From Dallia pectoralis (lineage: Eukaryota; Chordata; Actinopteri; Esociformes; Umbridae): 64,000 bases of DNA. The notes beneath the pieces are model-generated. The model had not been told where the DNA came from. It ran no database searches and was given only the letters and a program-made list of their open reading frames with translations. Shown piece by piece: positions 28,960-39,081 of this stretch; position 1 is the first letter of the stretch; every line of letters starts with the position of its first letter. The stretch spans positions 9,867,030-9,931,029 of the forward strand of contig CM055742.1 in assembly GCA_029465975.1 (NCBI GenBank). The letters run 5' to 3'. A program made the position numbers and the translations under genes.

Positions 28960-30026
28960 GTCACACTAAGTGTGACATTTTGATCCAGTTACACACCCAC
29001 CACGTCGTTGCTTGCCAAATTAATCTTTAACTTGTCCCGGATCCAAAAATGTATCAAGCATTGAAAATGAATGATTACGCTACTCTCCCGCTGCCAGTAA
29101 TGGTTTCGATTGGTTCTCTTGTTTCATATTTGTATTTGTTTACATCATCTACTGCTATTAAGGACTGCCGTTTGTTATGATTAGTTCCACGCCGCGTTGG
29201 TGATAATTGACATCACACCACTGGAGTAAATGAGTCAGAAAGTTTACAAAGACGCGTGTACGGCCAATAACCTCCACACAATCGAGAATGCTCTTTGACC
29301 TTAATGTTTACGTATGGTAACACTGGATCGGTGCCCGGAGCTTGAAGAGCGGCGGAATTTGCCTTTAAGGAAGACTGCATTCCAATTACGGGAGCTTTTA
29401 TTGTGGAGGAAAACACTCTTTATGAAGGCTTTTTTCGCACACCAATATTAACTTTATAATGGCCATGTTTGCTGAGTTGTCTTGCGCCGAGGGATTCTCT
29501 GCCCGCCTTGAAAAACACATTCTCATTCACATTTGTTGGCGAGCTGTACCTAATGTTGACCAATCATATCGTTTCCGGTACATTCAGTGTACGTAACAAT
29601 ACAACCGAAACAAACAACAGGATGAACAAACAGTAGCGTCTTTTGTTTTAAAGGTAGAGTCAGCAATATATTATCCTAACTTTTTGACTACAGCAGGATT
29701 ACATGGAAGGTGAGTTGTTAGCGTGAAGATACCTGCCTGTGTGTGGTCTCATATTACAGAGTGTTTTTGAGGTCTGTTTATCTATACGCTAACCGGTCAG
29801 TTAAGTCCTGGCCCCACCCAGTCCCCTCTGTGGCCCCACCCAGTCCACTCCGTGGCCCCTTATCAGGCTCTCGAGAAGGGAGCCAATGCATGTGCTTTGC
29901 CTTCTCTTGCGTGGGGGCTTTGGCTGGCTGGTGTGTGTGTGTGTGTGTGTGTATAAGCGTGCATGCGTGTGTTTAATTGTGTGTGTGCTGCTTCTGCTGC
30001 CGTGGTTACCGGCTGTGCTTTCCCAG
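28960..30026. other. intron end before exon 30027
   Basis: Unique-looking sequence after the 41-bp array. A 27-base near-duplicate (gtggccccacccagtcc twice, 29830..29860) and a short TG run (29933..29953) precede the exon. Confidence 0.7.
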
Positions 30027-30116
30027 ACAGTGGAGGACACGCTCGCAAAAGCTCCGCCTTGCAACTCACCCTCACTCCCATGAAGCGGGTCCAGAGTTTT
30101 CCCAACCTCTCCACAG
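30027..30116 (+). CDS. sorbs2: sorbs2 exon: DSGGHARKSS...KRVQSFPNLS
   Basis: The exon is 90 bases, acceptor tttcccag, donor CACAG|gtatta, phase 1 to 1. It encodes the conserved N-terminal block with KRVQSFPNLS, a basic segment followed by a Ser/Pro motif (KRVQSSPNL in mammals). It lies immediately after the 5.6-kb minisatellite intron. No domain is assigned to this stretch; it is a disordered N-terminal region with a plausible phosphorylation site after the basic residues. Confidence 0.88.
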
Positions 30117-31510
30117 GTATTAACACACACCAACAATGCACGATAACAACGTCACACACACACACACACACACACACTGTCCAGACCCACCTTAACCCCT
30201 ACATGTCCACACAGCCCCTGACACGATTACATGAAGTGGGTAAGTTAACGACCATGCTTAATCAGTGTTTTTACTGTAACAGCATGGCGTTCTGTCCTAT
30301 GGCTGCTGTACTGTCATAAATGTACTTTTCCGGTCTTTCACCTCACTCTACCCACCTCTTCGACATCTCTCACTTCCTCCCTGCGTGTCTTAGTCCAATT
30401 CTGTGACATTTGTCCCTCTGTTTGTCATCCTTGGACAACGGTGGTTTGTTGTACGTTTTCTCTTTGTCACCTTCTCGCTTCCCTCTCTTCTCTTCTTCTT
30501 CTCCTTGCGGTTCTCCCCATCACTCGTTTGAGGCCAGGTGGTTCATTCGAGTTACTCAGAGACTCGGTCAGATTAGAACAGGGTTTGGGTTGAGCCAATA
30601 ACCATAGCAACCCTGACTCATTCGTACCGTACAGCCTTGTGAAAGGGGTCAGGGATTTGGACGCTGTGCATTTGTCGATAAATCTTCAGGGGGAATGTCA
30701 AATGTCTCTCCAGGAATGAAGGTAATATATTTGTTTGCTGAAATAATGGCGTAACGGCAGCTTCCAGCTAACCACTGAAATTGCACATTTCTTCCTCATT
30801 TTAGGTCACGGTGGGCTTTATTATCTCTGAAATCACATTGCCCGTCCAGGGAATCACGATTGTACTGGCCAGAACTATTGTACTGAGATGAGTCATAGTT
30901 TACCTTTCACCTTTGACACAAGGTCATCATGTACGATGTTTCTCAACCCCCCATGTGGCTTATGTTAGGATAAGGGTGTTGTTTAATCAGATCCTAGATC
31001 TACAGTTCAGCAAAACCACACTCGTCTGTACGTGTACTTAATCACTAATACCTATGGCTAATTCTTTTTTCCAGTATTATCGTCTTTTTAACCAATCCTT
31101 GATTAGCCCCAGTTCCAACTGTTCTCATTTGTTCCTGTATCTTAAAGATTAAAAAATCTTAGAGATTTAAAAAATATAGTTTAAAACACAACCTTGTGGA
31201 ACATTCTCACACAGAAATAGATTGTGTAGAACAGACCTTCATCTCTGCCAGCTCTTCATTGTTACAGTGTATTTTCTATTTGTTACTGAGCTGTTCTTTC
31301 CTTCCCTAAATGTTTTCCTTCCTGTCTCACTCTTTTAGCCATATCACCATATAATTTGTTTTCTAACTTAATTTTCTTCCAAAATACCCACGTTTGATGG
31401 TATTCAAGCTTGTGGATCCACCAATCATGTGTCTATTTGGCTGTAAATGGATAATAAAACGGATTCTAGGTTTTTCTCCAAACGTTAATATGTTTCCTTT
31501 TTCCACACAG

Positions 31511-31537
31511 GGAGTGAGTCTCACTCATCTGATTCAG
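31511..31537 (+). CDS. sorbs2: sorbs2 27-bp microexon
   Basis: The microexon is flanked by ttccacacag and TTCAG|gtaaac, phase 1 to 1. It encodes Gly-Ser-Glu-Ser-His-Ser-Ser-Asp-Ser, matching the mammalian GRDSQSPDS step between the NLS block and the AWRS block. Because both ends are phase 1, it can be included or skipped without changing frame. Confidence 0.78.
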
Positions 31538-31710
31538 GTAAACACAAAGTCCATTTCTTTAAAGCCTTACATACCACACAATACTCAACTACAATATCTC
31601 TGTTTAGCTAGAAATTATAATGATAGCATGCTTGATAATTGTTGTAAAACCAGTTGCCTACAGCCAGTTGCCTTCCCAGTTGTGCGACTGTAACTCTGTC
31701 TGGGTCTTAG

Positions 31711-31832
31711 ATGCCTGGCGGTCGCACAGCACAGACGGCCTAAGGAACGGCGACGACGTCACTTCCTCCCTGACCGCCAAGGGCTTCCGTAGTGTCAGGC
31801 CCAACCTGCAGGACAAGAAGTCTCCCACACAG
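31711..31832 (+). CDS. sorbs2: sorbs2 exon: AWRSHS...[18 protein letters not shown]
   Basis: The exon is 122 bases, acceptor gggtcttag, donor ACACAG|gtgaac, phase 1 to 0. It carries the highly conserved block [18 protein letters not shown], diagnostic of SORBS family N-termini and closest to SORBS2. It ends in phase 0, which lets it splice directly to the exons at 32386, 33598 or 34954. Confidence 0.93.
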
Positions 31833-32385
31833 GTGAACACAAACACACACACACACACAAACACACACATAACCATAGTGTTGGAATAAGCAATTTCTAC
31901 ATGTGACATCAGATAAAAGAGTATTCAGACTATGGTGGTGATGTTTACATGCTATCCACGTTAAATCGCTCGTTTAAAACCGAGTGTGTGTCATTTTTAG
32001 AAGGAAGTTCACGTTGGAAATCCTGAAGTGTTGTTCTGTCATTCCTTCAGCAGCCGTGCATCTAGTCAATTTTCCCTGTCAAGTTTTTTACCACTCATTC
32101 AAGTTGGTGTGTTTGTTTTCCCAGCTGTCTTCGAGCGCCAAATCTAAAGATTTCTTTCCCCCCACAGTGTGTGTGTGTGTGCTCATATGTGTTTGTGTGT
32201 GTGTGTTTCTGGCTACATTTGGGGAGTAATAATCAGTATTCTGCTGCAGAGTGCTTTGTACATTTAACTCCTTGGTGGTTTGTATTCTTCCTCTGGGTTT
32301 TGTGTTTCTTATTTCCATCATTTCGCTGGTTAATGAGGTTTTGCTTGTTGCTGTTCTCATTCTCTTATTTTAATTGTCTGCCCAG

Positions 32386-33036
32386 GCTGTCAGTCAGGTT
32401 CCCCTCCCGCCCCCTAGGAGGGATAGCTACTCCTCCCCCAAATCACCTCCCGCCTACAGCTCCCTTCTCTCTGAGGCCCTTGGATCCCAGACGCGCTCCC
32501 TCTCCAATGAGAAGGCCGTCCTGAAGGAGTCCTACACCGTAAAGAGCACCTCCTTATTTTCCCACTCGTCAAAAGCCTCCACAACGTCTGGAGGCTCCAC
32601 CCGCCCCAAACTGAACCCCCACCAGTCAATCCCCCGGTCTCCTTTAGCCGGCCCCAATGACCAGGACACCCGCAGCCATTTAGCCTCCGCCTGCACCGTC
32701 CCCTCTGCCCCGCCCCAGGTCACAGAGCGTAAGGTGTCGTCCCTCAGACTCATCCCTGTCCCCGTCCCTGACCCCCCCTCCCACGGGAACACTCCCGCCA
32801 CCTCCCCTCCACCGCCCACCCCCCGTAGGGTCTCTTCCATGTGCCCCCAGTCCCAACAAACAGCCACCCCCTCCGTCCAGAAGCCCCTGCGAAGCCCAGA
32901 GACAGCGGGCTCCAATCATCCGGCCCTCATCCCGGAGCCCAAGGCCCCGGTATTTGTCCTTACGGAGGTCAGGAAGGTCAAACCCCCGCCTCCAGTTCCT
33001 CCTCGACCGGCTGCAGCGGATGTGGTGGTACTTTAA
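32386..33036 (+). CDS. sorbs2: sorbs2 alternative Pro/Ser-rich exon (cassette or terminal)
   Basis: After a good acceptor (aattgtctgcccag), an uninterrupted phase-0 frame of 216 codons runs to TAA at 33034. It is rich in Pro and Ser, with class II-like SH3 ligands (PLPPPRR near the start, KPPPPVPPRP near the end). Two readings fit. (a) A 582-base in-frame cassette ends at the donor CGGAG|gtcagg (exon end 32967). (b) A terminal exon uses the TAA and the AATAAA at 33054. The proline-rich text continues past the internal donor, which favours coding to the stop. I do not recognise this exon from mammalian SORBS2. Coding status is well supported by frame, composition and splice signal; the 3' boundary is not. 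Confidence 0.68.
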   Translation, partial: AVSQVPLPPPRRDSYSSPKSPPAYSSLLSEALGSQTRSLSNEKAVLKESYTVKSTSLFSHSSKASTTSGGSTRPKLNPHQSIPRSPLAGPNDQDTRSHLASACTVPSAPPQVTERKVSSLRLIPVPVPDPPSHGNTPATSPPPPTPRRVSSMCPQSQQTATPSVQKPLRSPETAGSNHPALIPEPKAPVFVLTEVRKVKPPPPVPPRPAAADVVVL

Positions 33037-33053
33037 CTGAGTCCCGGATTTCT

Positions 33054-33059
33054 AATAAA
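33054..33059 (+). promoter_or_regulatory. candidate poly(A) signal AATAAA
   Basis: The hexamer lies 18 bases after the TAA that ends the 32386 frame. A GT-rich stretch starts about 60 bases further on and merges into the long (GT)n. Hexamer, spacing and GT-rich downstream sequence together match a vertebrate cleavage/polyadenylation site. Its use is inferred only. Confidence 0.4.
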
Positions 33060-33140
33060 CCTAAAAAGTTAACGTTCTTCAACCGACCTCACTAACCCAA
33101 CATAATGTCCGCGCACTTGTCTGTTGTTGTGTATGTTTGT

Positions 33141-33378
<238 letters not shown>

Positions 33379-33597
33379 GGGTCAGGATGATCTGGTTTAG
33401 GAGCACAGTGTGTTTTGCTCCATTTTGCACTAATCCAATGTTGGACTTACACCCACCTCGAAGGTGCCGGACAAAACGACGACTGTGTCATTTCCTGTTG
33501 CACACCGTGTCACTTCCTGTCCTGTACGGACCACCCATGCACAGCAGCCTCACTATAAACTCTACCCTCCCTTCCTCGCCTCCTTCTACCTCACCAG

Positions 33598-34054
33598 GGC
33601 TCGCCTCCTTACATCCCCCCACCTGGCACCCAGCACCCCCCTTACAATCGCCACAGCGCCGACTCTGTGGACCACCTGGCGGGCATCAAAGCCATGTCGC
33701 CCACCCCGTACTCCCCGCCCCCATACGGCACTCTGGAGCGAGGCGGAGCCCACCGTACAGACATAATTGGCACTGTTAGCGCCGGCGTGGTCGTTGGATT
33801 CCCCGGCTCTGTGGCTGACGGCAGGTCGCCCTCTCTCTCCCCGGTGACAATGTTGGCGCTCAGCCAATACTCCACCTCCACGGCGGGACTCCTGGAGGAG
33901 CTGCAGATCTGCAGCCTCGACTCCCCCGGTGCCACGCCCTCACCCTCGCCCACCCTCAGCCACACGTCGGCCTCTGTGTTCACCACGGGCACGGGCGAGG
34001 CGGTAACCTCCAACGGCGCTGCAGCCACTAACGTAACTATCCTGCTCCACGCTG
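33598..34054 (+). CDS. sorbs2: sorbs2 probable alternative exon (Pro/Ser/Thr-rich), 3' boundary uncertain
   Basis: A strong pyrimidine-rich acceptor (ccttctacctcaccag) opens a phase-0 frame reading GSPPYIPPPGTQ, then SPTPYSPPPYGTLERGG, then a Ser/Thr-rich tail ending near NVTILLHAG. The frame stays open into a CTCACACCACCACAAC repeat, so the donor must lie before about 34090. Candidates are GCG|gtaacc (end 34002, phase 0), AAC|gtaact (end 34032, phase 0) and GCTG|gtgaag (end 34054, phase 1; shown here). The NVTILLH text loosely resembles the PTIVLLQH stretch of SORBS1, which would favour the longest version. The Tyr/Pro-rich start suggests SH3 or WW ligands. Confidence 0.62.
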
Positions 34055-34099
34055 GTGAAGCTCAAACTACCCGGCCTCACAACCTGACTTACACGCCGA

Positions 34100-34304
34100 C
34101 CTCACACCACCACGACCTCACACCACCACAACCTCACACCACAACCTCACACCACCACAACCTCACACCACAACCTCACACCACCACAACCTCACACCAC
34201 AACCTCACACCACCACAACCTCACACCACCACAACCTCACATGCCGACCTCACCTCACACCACCACAACCTCACACCACCATAACCCTCACACAACCCCG
34301 ACCT
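34100..34304. repeat. minisatellite (ctcacaccaccacaac)
   Basis: Short array of about 16-base units running in the frame of the exon that begins at 33598. It marks the latest point at which that exon can end; the His/Thr/Pro-rich translation here is taken as intronic repeat. Confidence 0.9.
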
Positions 34305-34953
34305 CCATGCTTCCTCAGGCCCCTCCACCTAACCTTTCCTGTGCGAGTTTGGGTTCCAGTGGTAAACACTGCTGCTGCTTTCCTGAGGGCTTGTCCTGCA
34401 CAGCTGCCGACCTCTTCTTCTCCCATAACATGTCTTTAAAAAAAAAAATTCTCCCATAACCTGTTTTTATAAAACTCTTCTCTCCCATAACATGTCTTTC
34501 TGACAACTCTTCCTGTCCATAACCTGTCTTTATAACAACTCTTTTTCTCCCATGCTAAATTGTCAGGATGTTTCATTACCAACTACCAATAACTCTTAAT
34601 GAAAATTATAATTTTTTTACCGTTTGACTTCTATATTTGGGTCTTTATATGTAAGTGTTTATGGGCACTTAGTTGTTTTCTACCCAATAACCCAATAATC
34701 CCCTGTTGTTTGTTGACTGCTATCTCTTAAACAGGTGTGTTTCTCCTTCTAACTACATTGTTACAATGTGTTTCTCTGACCTGGACCGGTCTTCACAGTC
34801 TACTATTTTAACCTCTCGCCTAATGTTTTGAACTGACTCCTCAATTCTTAGTGCCTACTTGATCCTCAAACATCTGATTACATTGTGAGTTGTATGAGTC
34901 TCATGGGATTCTGATGCTCCGCCCCCTCTTCTTTGTGGCTTTCGCTGTTCCAG

Positions 34954-35113
34954 GGTCAGGCTATTCAAATGGCCATGAATGGAGGTGCGCCCCACCCCCA
35001 GAGGCCCTGCTCCCCATCAGCCTACCCCCAGAGGCCCTGCTCCCCAGCAGCCTACCCCCCTTTCCCGGCCTCCTTCAGCCCGGGGGCCATCCACAGGCAC
35101 GGTTGGAGCGCAG
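34954..35113 (+). CDS. sorbs2: sorbs2 exon: MNGGAPHPQRPCSPSAYPQ...
   Basis: The exon is 160 bases, acceptor gctgttccag, donor GCGCAG|gtgaga, phase 0 to 1. It corresponds to mammalian ITVNGNSGG...YYQRPFSPSAYSLPASL. A ten-residue piece is duplicated inside the exon (QRPCSPSAYP followed by QRPCSPAAYP), which looks like a small in-frame tandem duplication. It ends immediately before the 22-bp minisatellite intron. Confidence 0.85.
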
Positions 35114-35249
35114 GTGAGAGCTCGGGTTCATGCCCTCACTGTAGGTGGCAGTTCTGACACTGTTAGATTGGCTATCTGCAGTTCATTTGAGTAACTTGGA
35201 GTTATATTGTAGTTACATTGGAGTTACATTGGAGTTACATTGGAGTTAT

Positions 35250-36987
35250 TATTAGTGGTACAAAGGTCTCATATTAGTGGTACACATGTCTCATATTAGT
35301 GGTTAAAAGGTCTCATATTAGTGGTACACAGGTCTCATATTAGTGGTACACAGGCCTCATATTAGTGGTACACAGGTCTCATATTACTGGTACACATGTC
35401 TCATATTACTGGTACACAGGTCTCATATTAGTGGTACACAGGTCTCATATTAGTGGTACACAGGTCTCATATTAGTGGTACACAGGTGTCATATTAGTAG
35501 TACACAGGCCTCATATTGGTGGTACACAGGCCTCATATTAGTGGTACACAGGTCTCATATTAGTGGTACACAGGTCTCATATTAGTGGTACACAGGTCTC
35601 ATATTAGTGGTACACAGGTCTCATATTAGTGGTACACAGGTCTCATATTACTGGTACACATGTCTCATATTACTGGTACACAGGTCTCATATTAGTGGTA
35701 CACAGGTCTCATATTAGTGGTACACAAGTCTCATATTAGTGGTACACAGGTCTCATATTAGTGGTACACAGGTCTCATATTAGTGGTACACAGGTCTCAT
35801 ATTACTGGTACACAGGTCTCATATTAGTGGTACACAGGCCTCATATTAGTGGTACACAGGTCTCATATTAGTGGTACACAGGTCTCATATTAGTGGTACA
35901 CAGGCCTCATATTAGTGGTACACAGGTCTCATATTAGTGGTACACAGGTCTCATATTAGTGGTTAAAAGTTCTCATATTAGTAGTACACAGGTCTCATAT
36001 TAGTGGTTAAAAGGTCTCATATTAGTGGTACACAGGTCTCATATTAGTGGTACACAGGCCTCATATTAGTGGTACACAGGTCTCATATTACTGGTACACA
36101 TGTCTCATATTACTGGTACACAGGTCTCATATTAGTGGTACACAGGTCTCATATTAGTGGTACACAGGTCTCATATTAGTGGTACACAGGTCTCATATTA
36201 GTAGTACACAGGCCTCATATTGGTGGTACACAGGCCTCATATTAGTGGTACACAGGTCTCATATTAGTGGTACACAGGTCTCATATTAGTGGTACACAGG
36301 TCTCATATTAGTGGTACACAGGTCTCATATTAGTGGTACACAGGTCTCATAGTAGTGGTACACAGGTCTCATATTAGTGGTACACAAGTCTCATATTAGT
36401 GGTACACAGGTCTCATATTAGTGGTACACAGGTCTCATATTAGTGGTACACAGGTCTCATATTACTGGTACACAGGTCTCATATTAGTGGTACACAGGCC
36501 TCATATTAGTGGTACACAGGTCTCATATTAGTGGTACACAGGTCTCATATTAGTGGTACACAGGCCTCATATTAGTGGTACACAGGTCTCATATTAGTGG
36601 TACACAGGTCTCATATTAGTGGTACACAGGTCCCATTAGTGGTACACAGGTCCCATTAGTGGTACACAGATCTCATATTAGTGGTACACAGATCTCATAT
36701 TAGTGGTACACAGGTCTCATATTAGTGGTACACAGGTCTCATATTGGTGGTACACAGGTCTCATATTAGTGGTACACAGGTCTCATATTAGTGGTACACA
36801 GGTCTCATATTAGTGGTACACAGGTCTCATATTAGTGGTACACAGGTCTCATATTAGTGGTACACAGGCCTCATATTAGTGGTACACAGGTCTCATATTA
36901 GTGGTACACAGGTCTCGTATTAGTGGTACACAGGTCCCATATTAGTGGTACACAGGCCTCATATTAGTGGTACACAGGTCTCATATT
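35250..36987. repeat. 22-bp minisatellite (tcatattagtggtacacaggtc)
   Basis: About 79 copies. A block of some 500 bases is itself duplicated: the run with ttagtagtacacaggcctcatattggtgg occurs near 35495 and again near 36210 with matching neighbours. Begins shortly after the donor at 35114. Confidence 0.97.
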
Positions 36988-37090
36988 TATTGTAGCCATT
37001 TGCTAAGGTTAGGTTATATTTGATTATTACAATTATCTTTTTATGTGATTATCTCAATGTGGCATGTAACATACGTGATATTAAGGAAAG

Positions 37091-37895
37091 TGTGTGCTGG
37101 TCTGTGTGCTGGTGTGTGTGTGCTGGTCTGTGTGCTGGTGTGTGTGCTGGTGTGTGTGCTGGTGTGTGTGCTGGTGTGTGTGCTGGTCTGTGTGCTGGTC
37201 TGTGTGCTGGTCTGTGTGCTGGTGTGTGTGTGCTGGTCTGTGTGCTGGTGTGTGTGCTGGTGTGTGTGCTGGTGTGTGTGCTGGTGTGTGTGCTGGTGTG
37301 TGTGCTGGTCTGTGTGCTGGTCTGTATGCTGGTGTGTGTGCTGGTCTGTGTGCTGGTCTGTGTGCTGGTGTGTGTGTGCTGGTGTGTGTGCTGGTGTGTG
37401 TGCTGGTGTGTGTGCTGGTCTGTGTGCTGGTGTGTGTGCTGGTCTGTGTGCTGGTCTGTGTGCTGGTGTGTGTGCTGGTCTGTGTGCTGGTCTGTGTGCT
37501 GGTCTGTGTGCTGGTCTGTGTGCTGGTCTGTGTGCTGGTGTTTTGTGCTGGTGTGTGTGCTGGTGTGTGTGCTGGTCTGTGTGCTGGTCTGTATGCTGGT
37601 GTGTGTGCTGGTCTGTGTGCTGGTGTGTGTGTGCTGGTGTGTGTGTGCTGGTGTGTGTACTGGTGTGTGTGCTGGTCTGTTTGCTGGTCTGTGTGCTGGT
37701 CTGTGTGCTGGTCTGTGTGCTGGTGTGTGTGCTGGTGTGTGTGCTGGTGTGTGTGCTGGTCTGTGTGCTGGTGTGTGTGCTGGTGTGTGTGCTGGTGTGT
37801 GTGCTGGTCTGTGTGCTGGTCTGTGTGCTGGTGTGTGTGTGCTGGTGTGTGTGCTGGTGTGTGTGCTGGTCTGTGTGCTGGTCTGTGTGCTGGTC
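37091..37895. repeat. 12-bp minisatellite (gtgtgtgctggt)
   Basis: About 67 copies, alternating gtgctggtctgt and gtgctggtgtgt, with occasional two-base slips that shift the frame. It ends 150 bases before the SoHo exon. Cys/Val-rich open frames on both strands are artefacts. Confidence 0.97.
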
Positions 37896-38045
37896 TATGA
37901 TGAGGCATATGGTACCCCAGTCCCTGTGTGTTTTCTGGACCAGCCGGCAAACTCACATCAGATAAAACGTTTCCCCCTCCACCTCTTCTTTACTTCTCGA
38001 TCGTCCTTCACCACCACTCCAACCCCCCACCCCCTCCTCGTACAG

Positions 38046-38221
38046 AAGGCTCAGCGACGGCGATGAGGGAGTCAGTGGTTTCGGGCCACAACAGTGTGAG
38101 CAGCCTGGTGCCCATCGCCCGCTTCTCAGAGGAGGAGAAGAGAGTGACAGTGATGAAGGCGCCCCACTACGAGGGAATCGGCCCTGTGGACGAGACGGGC
38201 ATCCCCATCGCCATACGCACG
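38046..38221 (+). CDS. sorbs2: sorbs2 exon: SoHo domain, first half
   Basis: The exon is 176 bases, acceptor tcctcgtacag, donor GCACG|gtcagg, phase 1 to 0. It encodes FSEEEKRVTVMKAPHYEGIG and then PVDETGIPIAIRT, the start of the sorbin-homology (SoHo) domain, about residues 165..195 of the assembled protein. SoHo binds flotillin and recruits SORBS proteins to lipid rafts. A second in-frame acceptor lies nine bases downstream (ctcag at 38054) and would remove Glu-Gly-Ser. Confidence 0.95.
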
Positions 38222-38499
38222 GTCAGGGCACACCTACTCACGTACACGCCGTCACACACACACATATACACTCTTTTTTAGAAGTACTTCTTCAACTGTT
38301 TTATGCTTCAGGGCATCCCATTGAAAATTCTCCCTATAGCATTTTAGTAGGTCCGACTTTTTGGCATTGAATTGGCCATTCCATTACTAACATAAACAAC
38401 TCGCTCTTTTTTCTTTCGGTTGTAGCTTTGCTTGCATGTTTTAGTTAATTGTCCTGTTACACAGTCAAGTTTCGGTTCAGCTTCAGCTTTTTTGACACT

Positions 38500-38990
38500 T
38501 CTTCTCGAGTTCTCAGGTACAACATGGAATCCATTGTTGACTGAATGATAACAAATCGACCTGGCCTTCAGGCAGCAAAGCAGCCCCAAACCATAATGCC
38601 ACCACCTCTGTGTTTAATGGCAGTTTGAGGTTCTTTTGGCCAAACAACTCCACTTATCCAGTGCTTAGCTATCCAGAGCACTTTGGTCCGTTAGTTCTGG
38701 TTTTTACCTACGTGTTGTCGGGGGAATGTTAGAAGTGTCTTGAATATACCTTCTATACTTCTCCATTTTGTCTTGGCCAAGTTAGTGCAGTCTATTTCTG
38801 CCTGTTAACTCTGTTCGATCCATTGATGTTAACTTGGGTTCTTAAAGACTTCTATGATAATTTGAGTTGCATTATCAATTAATGGATTTAATTGTAATTA
38901 AGCTCAAATATCAATGTGTCCAAATATTTAAACATTAAAACTTTTCACCTGTTTACTTACCTTTTCCTACGACTGTACAATTATACACAA
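38500..38990. mobile_element. probable degraded interspersed repeat
   Basis: caaagcagccccaaaccata atgccaccacc and the tail gtgtccaaatattta...cctacgactgtac resemble sequences found many times in fish genomes in DNA-transposon or SINE copies. No intact ends or coding sequence. Family uncertain. Confidence 0.35.
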
Positions 38991-39081
38991 TAGAATTAGG
39001 GGAAGCAAACTATATGGTGCCATATTGGCAAAACATTTGTTCTATTTCAATTGGATATATTTGACAAAACCTTGCGTTTAC

